Shown here: one piece after another, positions 30,390 to 39,920 of the stretch
Layout of the letters: each line of letters begins with the position of its first letter
How positions within the stretch are numbered: position 1 is the first letter of the stretch
From: Prorocentrum cordatum
Lineage: Eukaryota > Sar > Dinophyceae > Prorocentrales > Prorocentraceae
Length of the DNA: 64,000 nt
NCBI GenBank assembly: GCA_963575745.1
Contig: CAUYUJ010022426.1
Span: 186,962 to 250,961, forward strand
Direction: 5' to 3'
The notes under the pieces: generated by a model
Seen by the model: only the letters and a program-made list of their open reading frames with translations
What the model was told of the DNA's origin: nothing
Database searches by the model: none
Translations under genes and position numbers: made by a program

Positions 30390-31022
30390 CTACGCATAAC
30401 ACACCACAGCAATATCGAATATTACCTTGTGCATCTCGACTGCTGATCCAAGAAGCCCCAAGCGTCCAAGTGGAGTAGCAGGTCGGGAATCACCCAGGTC
30501 AAACCCAATCAGCTCTCGAAAAGGCTTGCAGCAAAGGTAATGTTGTAATGAATGTGGCGCATGATGGCATCCGAATATGCAGGTGAGTCGGCCTAGTGGC
30601 AGCAATCTTCTATGATGTAGATCAACCGTTGCCCACTGTATTGAGATGCGCGGGGGCCAAAATATAACACCCCCGTAGGTAGCATAATACGTGGTCCCAA
30701 CGTTGTGGCGGGACAAGAGTGCGCCCATCAAGGTACATCTCTGGGTAGCGCATGAGAAGCCGAAAGCAAAAACAGTTCCACGCGGGGAGGGGTGAAGCCG
30801 CTGCTTGATAACCGAGGCGATGCACCTCTGAAGGCCTGCTGGAGCCGCTGCCAGCAGCTCGTAGGTGTAGTCGGGATAGGTAGGGGGGCATTCGCCAGCA
30901 TGCACTCGGGATAAGGTCTCGACGAATGCACCAGATTCCCGAAATTTGGGGTGCGGTCGCGACGCTACCAAGGTCTGGGATATCGCGCGCCAGTTACCAC
31001 GACGCTCATGTTGGCGACACAT
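30390..31022 (-). CDS. LINE RT thumb/C-terminal segment with zinc motif
   Basis: Reads PHPKFRESGAFVETLSRVHA, then LTCIFGCHHAPHSLQHYLCC followed by PFRELIGFDLGDSRP. C-x3-C-x7-H-x3-C-type clusters of this form close the RT region in many LINEs and resemble the zf-RVT module (C..C....dt..H.l..C). It follows the palm domain on the same strand with one frame change. Probably nucleic-acid binding during target-primed reverse transcription. The stop at 30390 may be a frameshift product, since coding-like sequence continues. Confidence 0.65.
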   Translation of the reverse strand: MCRQHERRGNWRAISQTLVASRPHPKFRESGAFVETLSRVHAGECPPTYPDYTYELLAAAPAGLQRCIASVIKQRLHPSPRGTVFAFGFSCATQRCTLMGALLSRHNVGTTYYATYGGVIFWPPRISIQWATVDLHHRRLLPLGRLTCIFGCHHAPHSLQHYLCCKPFRELIGFDLGDSRPATPLGRLGLLGSAVEMHKVIFDIAVVCYA

Positions 31023-31131
31023 CCATTGATGAAGGCGCTGGTACGCAGGAAGTAAAGTTCGCGGTTCAAGTAAGCGCCCAGCTGCTCAAGGCGAGCCAGG
31101 CTGGGCCCGAGGGCCCGCCAGCGCCCCGAAG

Positions 31132-32196
31132 TTAAAGCCAGGCCGGAATGTTGAAGACGTCGATGGGGGATGCGGAAATGGGCGCGCGAGCGCCACAAGC
31201 GCGTCGCGCAGGAGCCATGTGGCCATCATCCTGAACTGGGCCACATATGAGGAGGACGGGCGCGATGCTGGTGGTGTAGTTGGCGGCCAACCTGGAAACG
31301 GCAAGAGGACTGCCCCCTACCATCTTCGATCTGAGCTTGATTTTTAGCACAGGAGCCAGCAAACATGAGCTCTCGTCCGCAGCAGGGTCCATGACCAGCC
31401 CGAGGTAGACCAGGGTGCTCGCAACTTGGATCTGCGCAAATAAGGGAAACATGGTGTCGGCAAGCTGCTCAGTGAACGGTGCATGGAGTGGCACAAGCAT
31501 GCACTTGGCCAGCTTGAGCGATAGGGTAGCCACCGCCTCCGCAATTCGCAGAACGTCGGCTACGATCTGAAGGGCTTGAAATTGTTTGACCACACAGCCA
31601 CTGTCATCGGCGCGAGCGCGGGCGAGCCCAAGGCGTTCGCCCTCCAGGCGCTGTCGAAGATCAAAGAGAAAGCACGCGGTCACTGCCGCATATACGGATC
31701 CACCGAGAGAGCACCCCTGCAAAATGCCAGAAGAGATACGCCATGCAAATGTGGGCTGTCCATTGACCACCACGATCGCATCCAAGATGTGGTAGAGCTG
31801 CTCGAGGGCGGCCATCAACGCGAAGGGGGCGTTCATCTGCCGAAACACCATCAGTATGAAAGACTGTGCTAAGCTTGGAAAGGCCGCGCCAAAGTCCAGC
31901 GCGACAAGGGGTGGGAGATCGCTGCCAGCTGGAGGTGAATTGGAATAGGTACGGGCCGCGACGTCCAGCTCGAGGACGTTGACGCCGGAGCTCCGCTTCG
32001 GAATGAAGCCTCTTTGCGAGCGTGGAGCCCAACTCGCCCGAAGCTTGCTGAAGCGGATGTCGATCGTCGCCGCGATCAGTTTGATGTCCGCGTTCCGAAG
32101 ACCGAGCGCTCGAACGACGCCGGGGGCGCGAGCGCAGACAGCTGCCAGGGCGCGTCGTTTGACCTCTTGAACAATGACTGGCCCTGCATGGTCCAC
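31132..32196 (-). CDS. LINE reverse transcriptase (palm domain)
   Basis: Visible motifs in order: QRGFIPKRSSGVNVLELD (fingers), PLVALDFGAAFPSLAQSFI (motif A, first catalytic Asp in LDFGAAF), SGILQGCSLGGSVYAA (motif B, equivalent of QGCPLS), then RARADDSGCVVKQF, where ADD is motif C with an unusual residue in place of Tyr or Phe, and LVYLGLVMDP (the LG motif). Length and order fit non-LTR RT (RVT_1). One frame change upstream joins it to the linker at 32807. The enzyme would make cDNA at the nicked target. Confidence 0.85.
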   Translation of the reverse strand: MDHAGPVIVQEVKRRALAAVCARAPGVVRALGLRNADIKLIAATIDIRFSKLRASWAPRSQRGFIPKRSSGVNVLELDVAARTYSNSPPAGSDLPPLVALDFGAAFPSLAQSFILMVFRQMNAPFALMAALEQLYHILDAIVVVNGQPTFAWRISSGILQGCSLGGSVYAAVTACFLFDLRQRLEGERLGLARARADDSGCVVKQFQALQIVADVLRIAEAVATLSLKLAKCMLVPLHAPFTEQLADTMFPLFAQIQVASTLVYLGLVMDPAADESSCLLAPVLKIKLRSKMVGGSPLAVSRLAANYTTSIAPVLLICGPVQDDGHMAPARRACGARAPISASPIDVFNIPAWL

Positions 32197-33140
32197 AGCG
32201 TCGCATCTGCCAACCCTTGGACACCGCTAGATGTCGCGGCCCAGGCAGGAAATGCGATCGCGTCCAGGCCAGGCTCCGGGTAGTCCATCCTCGGCGCGAC
32301 CTGGCGACGTGGGGCAGGATATGGAGGGGCGACCTTAGAGAAATCCACAGCGGGGACGTGCCGCTCTATGTAAGATGGCGCACGGTCAACAGAGATCGGC
32401 TTCGCACAGAAGATCGGGGCCCAATGCTCGATCAAACGCTCCGTCATGAGCGCCGAGTCGCTCGAGGCGCTGGTCGGGTCAGAAGGGCGTTTGACAGCGC
32501 GCAAAACATGCCCGCGATTGAGAGGGGGCCATATCCACGAGCGCCATTCGACAGCAACAAGTTGGCGCTGGAGGCCCCGAGGAGCGCGAGGTCTCGCGAG
32601 GCGCTCCTCGAGCCGAGCCCGAAGTCCATCTGCGTGACGACGTTGTGCGGTGTCGCTCCAGTGCCGACAAGATGCAGGATGGCGATGAAGAGCTTCCTGG
32701 TGCTGGATGTCCAAGGAATCTCGTGCCGTTCCATGGTTGGTGATGGGCTTGTTGGCCAAGTTGATGTCGCCCCTCCAAACCACCCGTGAAATCTGTCTGG
32801 CCAGCAACAGTAGTGCGGCGTTTGACTCTGGCGCCTGGTGAAAGACTCGATCACAATAGTCAGAGGCAGCTTCACGAATCGCCCACTTATGCTGCTTTAT
32901 CTGGGTCGGGGGGCTCGTCTGCGTAGTTCAAGTCATCGCAAACAGCCGTGAGCTGCTGCTGGAAGCCCTCAGCCTCAAAGAGGTGCCCGGGCACGCAGTG
33001 ATATCGAGCAGGTTTAAGCACCCCTTGTGGCAGACGACCAACATGAGCAGCATGGTCACTGACGTTCCGATCTGCAGGGTTCTCAGGGCAATCAATAACG
33101 CAGGCTCCGAGGCAAGCTGCGTCATAATCCATCCAGGCCA
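32076..33140 (-). pseudogene. LINE linker between endonuclease and RT, including RT N-terminus
   Basis: From about 32885 one frame reads KQHKWAIREAASDYCDRVFH, QAPESNAALLLLARQISRVV and later LIEHWAPIFCAKP and PEPGLDAIAFPAWAATSSGV. The last block is the counterpart of the PGPDGIPY.AW motif at the start of LINE RTs. A block in another frame, MDYDAACLGACVIDCPENPA to DDLNYADEPPDPDKAA (33150-32887), joins the endonuclease to it. Overlaps the RT frame by 120 bp at the shift. Confidence 0.7.
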
Positions 33141-33790
33141 ACTGTGCCACATTCTGTCGAGAATGGAGACTGAGCGCGAGTAGCGGTCATGGCGCGTAGG
33201 CTCACCAGACGAGATCTCGACCGTGGAGCCAAATGTCTTCGTCCAGCGAGCAGCGCGGGCATGTTGACCTTGTGCCTTCAGCGGGGCGTCGATGGGGCTG
33301 ATGAAGAAGAAGGAGCACGGGGAGCAACATTCAGGTCGCCGTGGAGTATCACCACGCGATGCAAAGGACTGTCGCAGGCCATCTGGAGGTCAGCTGTCAG
33401 GACCTTGGAGGCAAAACTCAGCTGAGCGATGGTCAGATCGTGGTTGTGCACACTGTAGTGGAAGACGCGGTGGCCATCCAGCTCCAGCGCCACGCGGAGC
33501 ACCCTACCATGAACCAGAGCTCGGTGAGAAACCTCAGCGCGGCATCCCGCAGGGAGAATAGTTGCTGCTCCTCCTTGCACTGCAGACCCCTCGCAGTAAC
33601 TAGTGAAGACACGTGCACGTGGCGCCTTAGACAAGAAGTCCACGAGCTGCTCTTCATTCTGGTGCACCTCCTGGAAAGCGACAACACCGCGGGCGAAGTC
33701 CAGGCGCATGGGTCAGGCGGGCTTCGGCTTGGCAGGCGCACCTTGGTATTGCAGCAGGGCCCGCGCGTTCCATGATGGGAATGAAAAAGC
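33140..33790 (-). pseudogene. APE-type endonuclease domain of the LINE
   Basis: Across two frames: FSFPSWNARALLQYQGAP (catalytic Asn motif, about 33777), then LDFARGVVAFQEVHQNEEQL (catalytic Glu motif QE), GGAATILPAGCRAEVSH, and RVVILHGDLNVAPR (GDxN motif). After another shift come EISSGEPTRHDRYSRSV and SILDRMWHSWPGW (the S-x-LD equivalent of the SRLD motif). These are the signature blocks of the endonuclease/exonuclease/phosphatase fold that nicks target DNA. The two breaks make this copy unlikely to be functional. Confidence 0.8.
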
Positions 33791-33799
33791 GGGGGTGCC

Positions 33800-35178
33800 C
33801 GCCAGACGGCCGTGAACGGCGATCGCGAAGCCGTTGAAGACTTCGCTCAGCTGCTGCAGGCGGGGCAGTGACGCCCCTGATCGCCTCCGCCAATCTCTCC
33901 TTTGGCCACCCGAGCTTCTGCGCCACGTCGTCAGCCCACGCAACTTTCGAGGCAATATTGCCAAGGTTGGGCGAGAGCAGAAAAACAGGATCCCAGCCCG
34001 ACATGACGTAGCCCCTGTCGCGGTCAAAGAACCACCTCTTGTCGCTGACCACTCGCTTGAATGCCTCCCGAATTTTGCGGCCTTGGGTTTTTGTCGGCGC
34101 CGGTGTGCAAGCTTGTCAGTTGATTGTCCACTGCAGTGACCTCGAAGCGCTCCCACTCGCCCGGTGCGATTCTCTGAGCTCCGAGCACTTGAGCGACCCT
34201 TCGCGACGCAGGGCCAGCTGCTCCAGCGCATTGGATAGTGAGCTGCCCGGCCACGTTCTCCGCGGAGGCGATAGTGAAACACTCCGCGTCCACACCACAC
34301 CCGACTATCCAGTCGGAGATGACCTGCGTGACGGCGGAGAGCTTCGCGAGCTTTGAGGCCATGATACGTATGATAGTGGCGTCGACCTCCCTGAGGGATC
34401 CAACCGCACTGGCAGGAGGAGGCTTCGGTTTAGCACTGGCGAAAGCGAGGGCACCACGGAACTCTTGAATATGTTCTCGAAGTGTCTGCAAAACGGTGTC
34501 GTGCTCATCGAGGCGACTCTCGCAGGCTCGTAGTTGAATGGTGTGTCCATCCAGCTGCTCCTGGAACTTCCTCTGGTCTGCGCCGAGCTTCTCGGAGCAG
34601 AACAGTTCGGAGGCATCCTTGGACATCTTTGGGGGCTGCTGCACACCAGCAGCCAGCCTGCCAGCAGCAAGAGAATGCTGAGCAAGCTGAGCGGCAAAAT
34701 CTTTGACCTGGTCGGCGACCGTCGAAGATACCACCTGCGTGAGGTCACATATGAGCTCGTCCGTATGTTCAGCCACCTTTTGGACACACAGTCACCTGCC
34801 AGCTGCTTGATGTAGTCGTTTTTGGTCCACTCGTCGTCGCTGTTGCAGTCGCCCTCGGAGGCCATCGCAGCCACCTGCGCCTGGGCAGCACTTTCAGCGG
34901 AAGCTGCAAGAGTACCATCAGCAGCTGACTGGGCAGTTGTGCTCACCACCTGCGCCATCATCGTGAGCACCCTCGCCAACAACCCGAGCAGTGCCCTGTT
35001 GTCCTCTTTTGAGTTTCTTTTTTGGTCGAGTGATGACGCGCTTAGTTCCTTCATCATTTGGCATGCGGGGCGCGGCGTGGGTAGCTCTGCACTCCAGGGG
35101 GGAAACGCTTCCCTGGAGCTGAAAACAGTTGTGGTCTGTCGTCGGATCAGAGGTTTCCACTCTGACCCCGAGGGACAT
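33800..35178 (-). pseudogene. LINE ORF1-like region, start codon just after the spliced leader
   Basis: ATG at 35178 opens MSLGVRVETSDPTTDHNCFQ and reaches a basic RPKKKLKR patch (possible nuclear signal). After a shift it continues DNRALLGLLARVLTMMAQVV to DDEWTKNDYIKQLAGDCVSK, and after another shift AEHTDELICDLTQVVSSTVA and a coiled-coil-like block RKFQEQLDGHTIQLRACESR. Then come SDWIVGCGVDAECFTIAS and KRWFFDRDRGYVMSGWDPVF (33990). The coiled coil plus the position before the endonuclease suggests an ORF1-type RNA-binding, chaperone role, but no canonical RRM or CCHC is visible. Confidence 0.6.
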
Positions 35179-35183
35179 GGTGT

Positions 35184-35205
35184 CTTGAGCCAAAATGGCT
35201 ACGGA
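35184..35205 (-). other. Relict dinoflagellate spliced leader (DinoSL)
   Basis: The minus strand reads TCCGTAGCCATTTTGGCTCA then AG, identical to the 22-nt leader added by trans-splicing to dinoflagellate nuclear mRNAs. ACACC and the ATG of the LINE follow it. No donor GT follows, so this is not an SL RNA gene. It is a reverse-transcribed copy of a mature, trans-spliced mRNA. Its first bases TCC merge with the adjacent (TCC)n. Confidence 0.95.
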
Positions 35206-35440
35206 AGGAGGAGGAGGAGGAGGAGGAGGAGGAGGGAGGAAGAGGAGGGAGAAGGAGGAGGAGGAGGAGGAGGGGGAGGAGGAGGAGGAAGAGGAGGGAG
35301 GGGAGGAGGAGAAGGAGGAGGAGGAGGAGGACGAGGAGGAGGGGGGGGAGGAGAAGGAGGAGGAGGAGGAGGAGGAAGAGGAGGAGGAGGAGCAGCAGGA
35401 GGAAGAGGAGGAGGAGGAGGAGGAGGAGGAGGAGGGGGCC
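35206..35440. repeat. (GGA)n microsatellite at the 5' end of the LINE
   Basis: About 235 bp of GGA with GAA and GGG interruptions, directly joined to the first base of the spliced leader. Confidence 0.95.
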
Positions 35441-35470
35441 ACCTTCCTTTCCTCTGCCTGCGCGGCCGCC

Positions 35471-36310
35471 ACTCGACTTCTCGCGCCTCGCAAACGCTCT
35501 CTGGTTGGCTCGACCGGCTCGGGCCACCTCGCCTGGAGTCTGCGACGCACAAGCTGGCTTTTCCTTCCGCGGATCGGCGCGGGGGCTGCTGAGGGGATAC
35601 AGGAGGGCTGATCAGTAGACGCCGAGTTGGGTCATACCTGGCCCAACCTCCTCCACCTCCTCCTCCACCTTCCTGCCACGGTGGGTCATATCTGACCCAG
35701 CCCAGCTTGCGCGTGGATTGGGGACCTGCGATCTGGGCTGAGTGGGCTCCGCTCACTTCACGGAGCCGATCGCCGATGCATCGGCGATGCGACGCGATCC
35801 TCCGACCCCACCTACTCCGATGTCACCTAGGAGGCCTAGATCCTAGATCGACTTTTCACGCTTCGCAAGCGCCATGCTTTGCCCGACCGGCTCGCGCGAT
35901 CGCCGAGTCTGCGACAAACAAGCTGGTTCGCGACGTGCACCAGCGCGCGGTCTGCTGAGGGGATAAAGGTGGAGTCATCAATGGATGCCACGGTGGTCAT
36001 ATCTAGCAAGGGATATGTTTACCCCTGACCAAAGAGTTGGGGCCCAACCGTGGGATTTACGAGGGGGGGCGTCAATCCTCGACAGGAGAGGGTGCGTCCG
36101 CATAGCCCCCTGGGGGTGTATCCCAGGGTTTCCCTCCTTGTCTTGGCCACTGCAATTTTCGACGAAAAGTCGGGGGCCGGGATAGAAACATCCCCTGCGA
36201 TCATCAGTAGCTGCCAAGGTGGGTCATACTTGGCCCAACCCAGCTTACGAATGGACTGGGGACTAGCGACCTGGGCTCAGTGGGCTCCGCTCCATTCGCG
36301 GAGTTGCCTA
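35471..36310. repeat. Tandem duplication with about 376-bp offset
   Basis: CGACCGGCTCGGGCCACCTC then GTCTGCGACGCACAAGCTGG at 35509 recur as CGACCGGCTCGCGCGATCGC and GTCTGCGACAAACAAGCTGG at 35883. GGTGGGTCATA... and GGGCTCAGTGGGCTCCGCTC at 36210-36300 repeat 35680-35755. Family D sequence lies between (35768-35838). Confidence 0.7.
35768..35838. repeat. Fold-back element family D, partial copy 5
   Basis: Right half only: CGCCGATGCATCGGCGATGC, GCGATCCTCCGACCCCACC and CACCTAGGAGGCCT. Confidence 0.7.
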
Positions 36311-36319
36311 GAATCACCC

Positions 36320-37180
36320 TAGGCCGCTCGGGGCACCTGTAGCCCGCTCGGGGGCTAGGACTACGCCAGCTACAAATCAGCCTGGCATCCTCCACCTTTT
36401 GACCCTCCAGTCCCCCTAGCAGCCCCTGCGCCGATCCGTTGCACGCCCGAACATGGGCACGGACAAACACGGGCACGGCGCCCCACAACGAATGCCGATG
36501 TTGGGCAGGAGGCCTTCCGCCCCAGGTTGACAAAGCACTCGACAACGCCGATAGCAAACCCGGTCCAAAAGTATCAGAAACTGCTGCCAATCGTCGTCCC
36601 CCTCGTTTCCGTACCCATTTCGATCACCACCGATATCCAAGTGTCGGGCACTGCTAGAGGTGGCCCTGATCCAGGGTGCCCCCTTCTTTTCGCCCAAGTC
36701 TGAACCCCTAGGGCCCTCTGGGCCTCATGAGGGGTGCCCTGGACCCCGCGAGGACCTCCTTGGAAATCCTGGGGGCCCCCTGGGCCAGGGGCACTTCTCT
36801 AGCAACACCCGGAGGTGTCCCCCCCACCACCACCAGGAATGAAGGGCAGATTGGGGCCCACGGCCTCCGCAGCACTCCCCACGACGGCCATGGGGCCCCA
36901 GGCCCTCCAGACCCGAGCGCGAGAAGCTGGAGGCACCCTTAGCCAGATCGGAGTAAAGTGCTTCTCTTCGGCGGTGGACACACCTCCCTTAAGTATTGGA
37001 AACGCCCAAGGGTCATACTCGAGAGGCCTGCGCGGAGGCCTGCTCGACGCAATGCGAACCTACATAATCAACGATTACGTTTCCTTGACCTGCGGGAAGT
37101 TGGCGCCACGACGCCCCTCCTCTAAAGGAGAGCCGATTGTGCCCCCGCGGCGATTCCAACTTTAGTAAACCACCCTTCAA
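36320..37180. other. No gene recognised
   Basis: Overlapping short frames on both strands. A minus-strand frame near 36600 (DDDWQQFLILLDRVCYRRC) is not supported by splice sites or family motifs. Confidence 0.4.
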
Positions 37181-37182
37181 TG

Positions 37183-37310
37183 AAGACGGCCCAAGACCGA
37201 AGCCGACGGACCTGGACCCGCAAAAACGACGGCCGCGACGCCCTCCCGCGAACCGACAACGGCCAATTTGCTGATCGACGTGTCAGGGCAGGAGGTCTGT
37301 CAGCCCCCGC
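37183..37310. repeat. Dispersed repeat family K, copy 2 (diverged)
   Basis: GACGGCCGCGACGCCCTCCC, GAACCGACAACGGCCAATTT and GTGTCAGGGCAGGAGGTCTG align to 24855-25050. Confidence 0.6.
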
Positions 37311-37909
37311 TCTGCGCGTGCTCAGCAATACGAAAAAAATGATCCGTGAAGAGGGCGGCTGTCCGGGATGGCGGCGGCTCGTGCGGAGACCCGGGTGCCC
37401 GGGCGGAGAGTCGCAAGCGGCTCACGTGGTAGCCTGTCTGGTGCCTTCCTTGAGCAGGGACCAGCCGTCCCGGCATTCCTCTAATCCTACCTCGAAATGT
37501 CTTTAGAACCCACGAATGTTCTAGCAGCGAAAACAATGTTCTTAGAACATGGGACCGATGTCATAAAACAGGACAGTCCCAGCCATAAATGTTCTAAGAA
37601 AATCCCGTGCAGACCGCAAACCATTCTTAGAACCTTCTTAGGTGGGCCCATAAGCAAGCCCAGGACGCTTCGCCACTGCTTGACTTCCGCGCGCGGCGGT
37701 ACAGTTCTGCATGCCATACCGGCACCCTGGGCCAGGGACACCTCTGGTAGCCCCCGAAGGTCCCAAACCCCCGACGCCGCGATTTGCTCCCGTTGTCGAC
37801 CCCCCAGAGGTCTGGACCCCTCACCTGTGGGTCGTCCTGAGTCGTTTTGTTGACGGTCCCGAGGCCCAGTGAGGGCCCCCGGAGGCCGAAAATAGCGAAA
37901 GCCTCCCGT

Positions 37910-38042
37910 CGGGATTTTTCCGCAGCGCGAGGAGGTCTGGGAGGGTGGGGTCCTGCTGCACCTGCAGGTGCTCCCGGCACGCGCGCACCAGCTCCGGGGC
38001 GGACAGCGCGGTGCGGCCCCAAGCCACCCGCCGCAGCAGGGC
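37910..38042 (-). CDS. EF-hand-like island (possible exon)
   Basis: After the acceptor CCTAATTCCAG (38043) the frame reads ALLRRVAWGRTALSAPELVR, ACREHLQVQQDPTLPDLLAL. The segment RVAWGRTALSAPEL follows the EF-hand loop spacing (Gly, hydrophobic at 8, Glu at 12) but has lost the acidic ligands. Same strand as the other EF-hand islands. No clear donor. Could be the upstream part of the same split gene or an unrelated exon. Confidence 0.35.
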
Positions 38043-38156
38043 CTGGAATTAGGTTGAGCATGTTAGGACCAAAAAGCAAACATTCAAACAACATCAAACA
38101 GGTCATCGAAAAATCGTCCCCATGCTATGACGATTCATGAAGCTTCCTCTTGTAGA

Positions 38157-38354
38157 GTTGTGAATGCCACGGCAATGGACACTCTAACAATCCTATCATT
38201 GAATCAAACATGTGTTTAAAATGTGTAGTCCATGTTCTGAGAACGTCCAAAACATGTGCTTAACATATCTAAAACATGTTTGAAACTTTCTTAGGCATCT
38301 GGAAGTTCTTCGGCAGCATGCTTCCTCTCCATTCGTCGACTTCCACAATGATAC
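38157..38354. repeat. AT-rich repeat family N, copy 3
   Basis: GTGAATGCCACGGCAATGGA, ATCCTATCATTGAATC, several ACATGT blocks and CTTCCTCTCCATTCGTCGAC as in the copy at 7235. Confidence 0.8.
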
Positions 38355-38469
38355 GTATGTGTATATGAATATGCCTATGCACATGGTCTTGAAATACCCC
38401 CCCCAAAAAAAGTACTGGACACATCGTCCCCAGGCTATTTTCTGACTACTCCTTGGAAGCTTCCCCCCA

Positions 38470-38640
38470 TAGAGGGACGGGCCCGACTGCGGCCTGGAAC
38501 GCGGCGCCCGCGCCGCACGCCCGGCGCAGCACTCGGTGGGCCTGCCCCAGCCGCCGCGCCTCGGGCGCGCCCAGCCAGCGGGCCAGCCTGGGCCCGGGGG
38601 GCGGCCCGGGGCTCGAGGAGGCCCCGGGAGGCCTCGAGGG
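38470..38640 (-). CDS. Coding-like island (possible exon)
   Basis: The minus-strand frame reads PRLARWLGAPEARRLGQAHR then VLRRACGAGAAFQAAVGPV. Its amphipathic, helix-like character resembles the neighbouring island at 38042. There is no identified family and no firm splice sites, and GC-rich composition makes chance open frames common. Confidence 0.25.
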
Positions 38641-39035
38641 CTGAGCGGGGGCCCGCCGTCCCGGCAGTCCTGTAGGCCTGCCGCGAGATGCTCTCAGAAC
38701 CCAGAGGTGTGCTAAGAACCGCAACCATGCTCTTAGAACGTAACACACAGATGTGTGCAAACAAGACAGGCTCCGCCAGAAATGTTCTGAGAGCATTTCG
38801 TGCAGACCACAAAAGGTTCTTAGAACATTCTTTGGTGGGCATATAGGCGAGCTGGGACGCTTCGCCACTGCTTGATCGAGGATGGGTCCAGGCATCCTCG
38901 CCCCGTGAAAAAATACACAAATAGCATGTTTTCTTCCGTGCTTGTCGGCCCGGGGGGGGTGGGGCCCTCACCGGGCCTCGAGAGACCGTCAGAAGACGAC
39001 TCCGGACGAACGAGTCGGGTCCCGGGGAAGGGGCC

Positions 39036-39196
39036 CAAGTAGGGGGCCACATGCGAACCCTACCCCTACCCCCCACGATTTCTGAGGGGGAGGGTGGGGT
39101 TCACTTGGCTCGGGAGCTCCCGAACGAAGTGAACCCCCCCCCCCTCAGAAATCGTGGGGGTGCAGGGGTAGGGTTCGCATGTGGCCCCCTACCAAG
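39036..39196. repeat. Long near-perfect palindrome (hairpin)
   Basis: The left arm begins CAAGTAGGGGGCCACATGCG and runs to GGGGTTCACTT (39106). The right arm starts AAGTGAACCCC (39127) and ends CGCATGTGGCCCCCTACCAAG (39196). The arms are about 70 bp with few mismatches. The 20-bp loop itself contains the perfect palindrome TCGGGAGCTCCCGA. Confidence 0.9.
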
Positions 39197-39439
39197 ACCT
39201 CTCGGAGCCGACGCTGCGAAAAAGCCACGACGTCGGGGGGCCCGGGGAGCGAGGGGCACATCGAGGCTTCGAGGGGCGTGGAGGCCCCGAGGGGGATCGG
39301 GGCGCGAGGGGGGCGGTCCGTCCTGGCGGCGCGCGCTCCGTGGGCACGGGGGGGAATCTTCTTGGAAGGAGGCTGCGTCTGGGTGGGCGCCGGGCCTCGC
39401 AGCCTCTCTGGGCAGTCGGGGATGGGCAGAACCCCCTCT

Positions 39440-39605
39440 AGAAAAACGTGATTTCATAAAAAAACTACCTCGGGCCCAAATCTGGCGGGCGCCAGACTGG
39501 GAAATGACAGCCGCGGCGCCCTCTCGAGCACCGAAAACAGACAATTCACTAATCGGAGTGTCAGGGTGGGGGGTCTGTCCACCCCCGAAGCATTGTTTCA
39601 CCGAC
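39440..39605. repeat. Dispersed repeat family K, copy 3
   Basis: ACCTCGGGCCCAAATCTGGC, GCCGCGGCGCCCTCTCGAGC and GTGTCAGGGTGGGGGGTCTG. Confidence 0.7.
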
Positions 39606-39654
39606 CCCTGTCCCCATGGGCGTGGCCTGCGCCCCGATGGCCCATGTCACTGCC

Positions 39655-39920
39655 CGTCTAGAAGGGGATATACGCCGCTTCCTTCGGGCTTCAAAAGATA
39701 CACGTCGTTCATTTCTAATCGTGCTCATTTCAAATTGTGATCGTTTCTAATTGTTCCTGGCCCCCTAGTGGCCAGGAAGAAGCCCAGGATGGAAGAATTA
39801 GGAATGGAAGGATCATGGCCCCCCAAAAATTCAAAGAACTCCCGAATAATTATAAATGAACAACGTGTACCCCTCTAGCAGGGGATATAGACCGTTTCCT
39901 TTGGGCTTCAAAAGATACAT
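39655..39920. repeat. Family L copy 2 between two direct repeats
   Basis: Family L sequence (39700-39870) lies between two copies of an about 50-bp repeat, TCTAGAAGGGGATATACGCC and TCTAGCAGGGGATATAGACC, each ending GGGCTTCAAAAGATACA (39655-39705 and 39868-39920). Confidence 0.7.

Larger units (their letters stand above)
27171..35205 (-). mobile_element. Spliced-leader-headed LINE-type retroelement, about 8 kb
   Basis: Read on the minus strand it has, in order: the 22-nt dinoflagellate spliced leader, ATG 5 nt later, ORF1-like region, APE-type endonuclease, linker, reverse transcriptase, a zinc motif, a long C-terminal part, and a stop 20-30 bp before (TCC)n. Coding frames are intact in blocks but joined only across a number of frameshifts, so this copy is probably inactive unless some shifts are sequencing errors. 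The ends coincide with (GGA/TCC)n tracts on both sides. No poly(A) is seen at the 3' end. Confidence 0.85.

Noticed and set aside
35184-35205. SL RNA gene
   Set aside because: No GT donor or downstream SL RNA sequence follows the leader; it is joined directly to a coding region, so it is a retroposed leader.
34918-35592. Glu/Gly- and Ser-rich frames around 35.2-35.4 kb
   Set aside because: Translations of the (GGA)n tract. Only the part after the leader ATG at 35178 belongs to the LINE.
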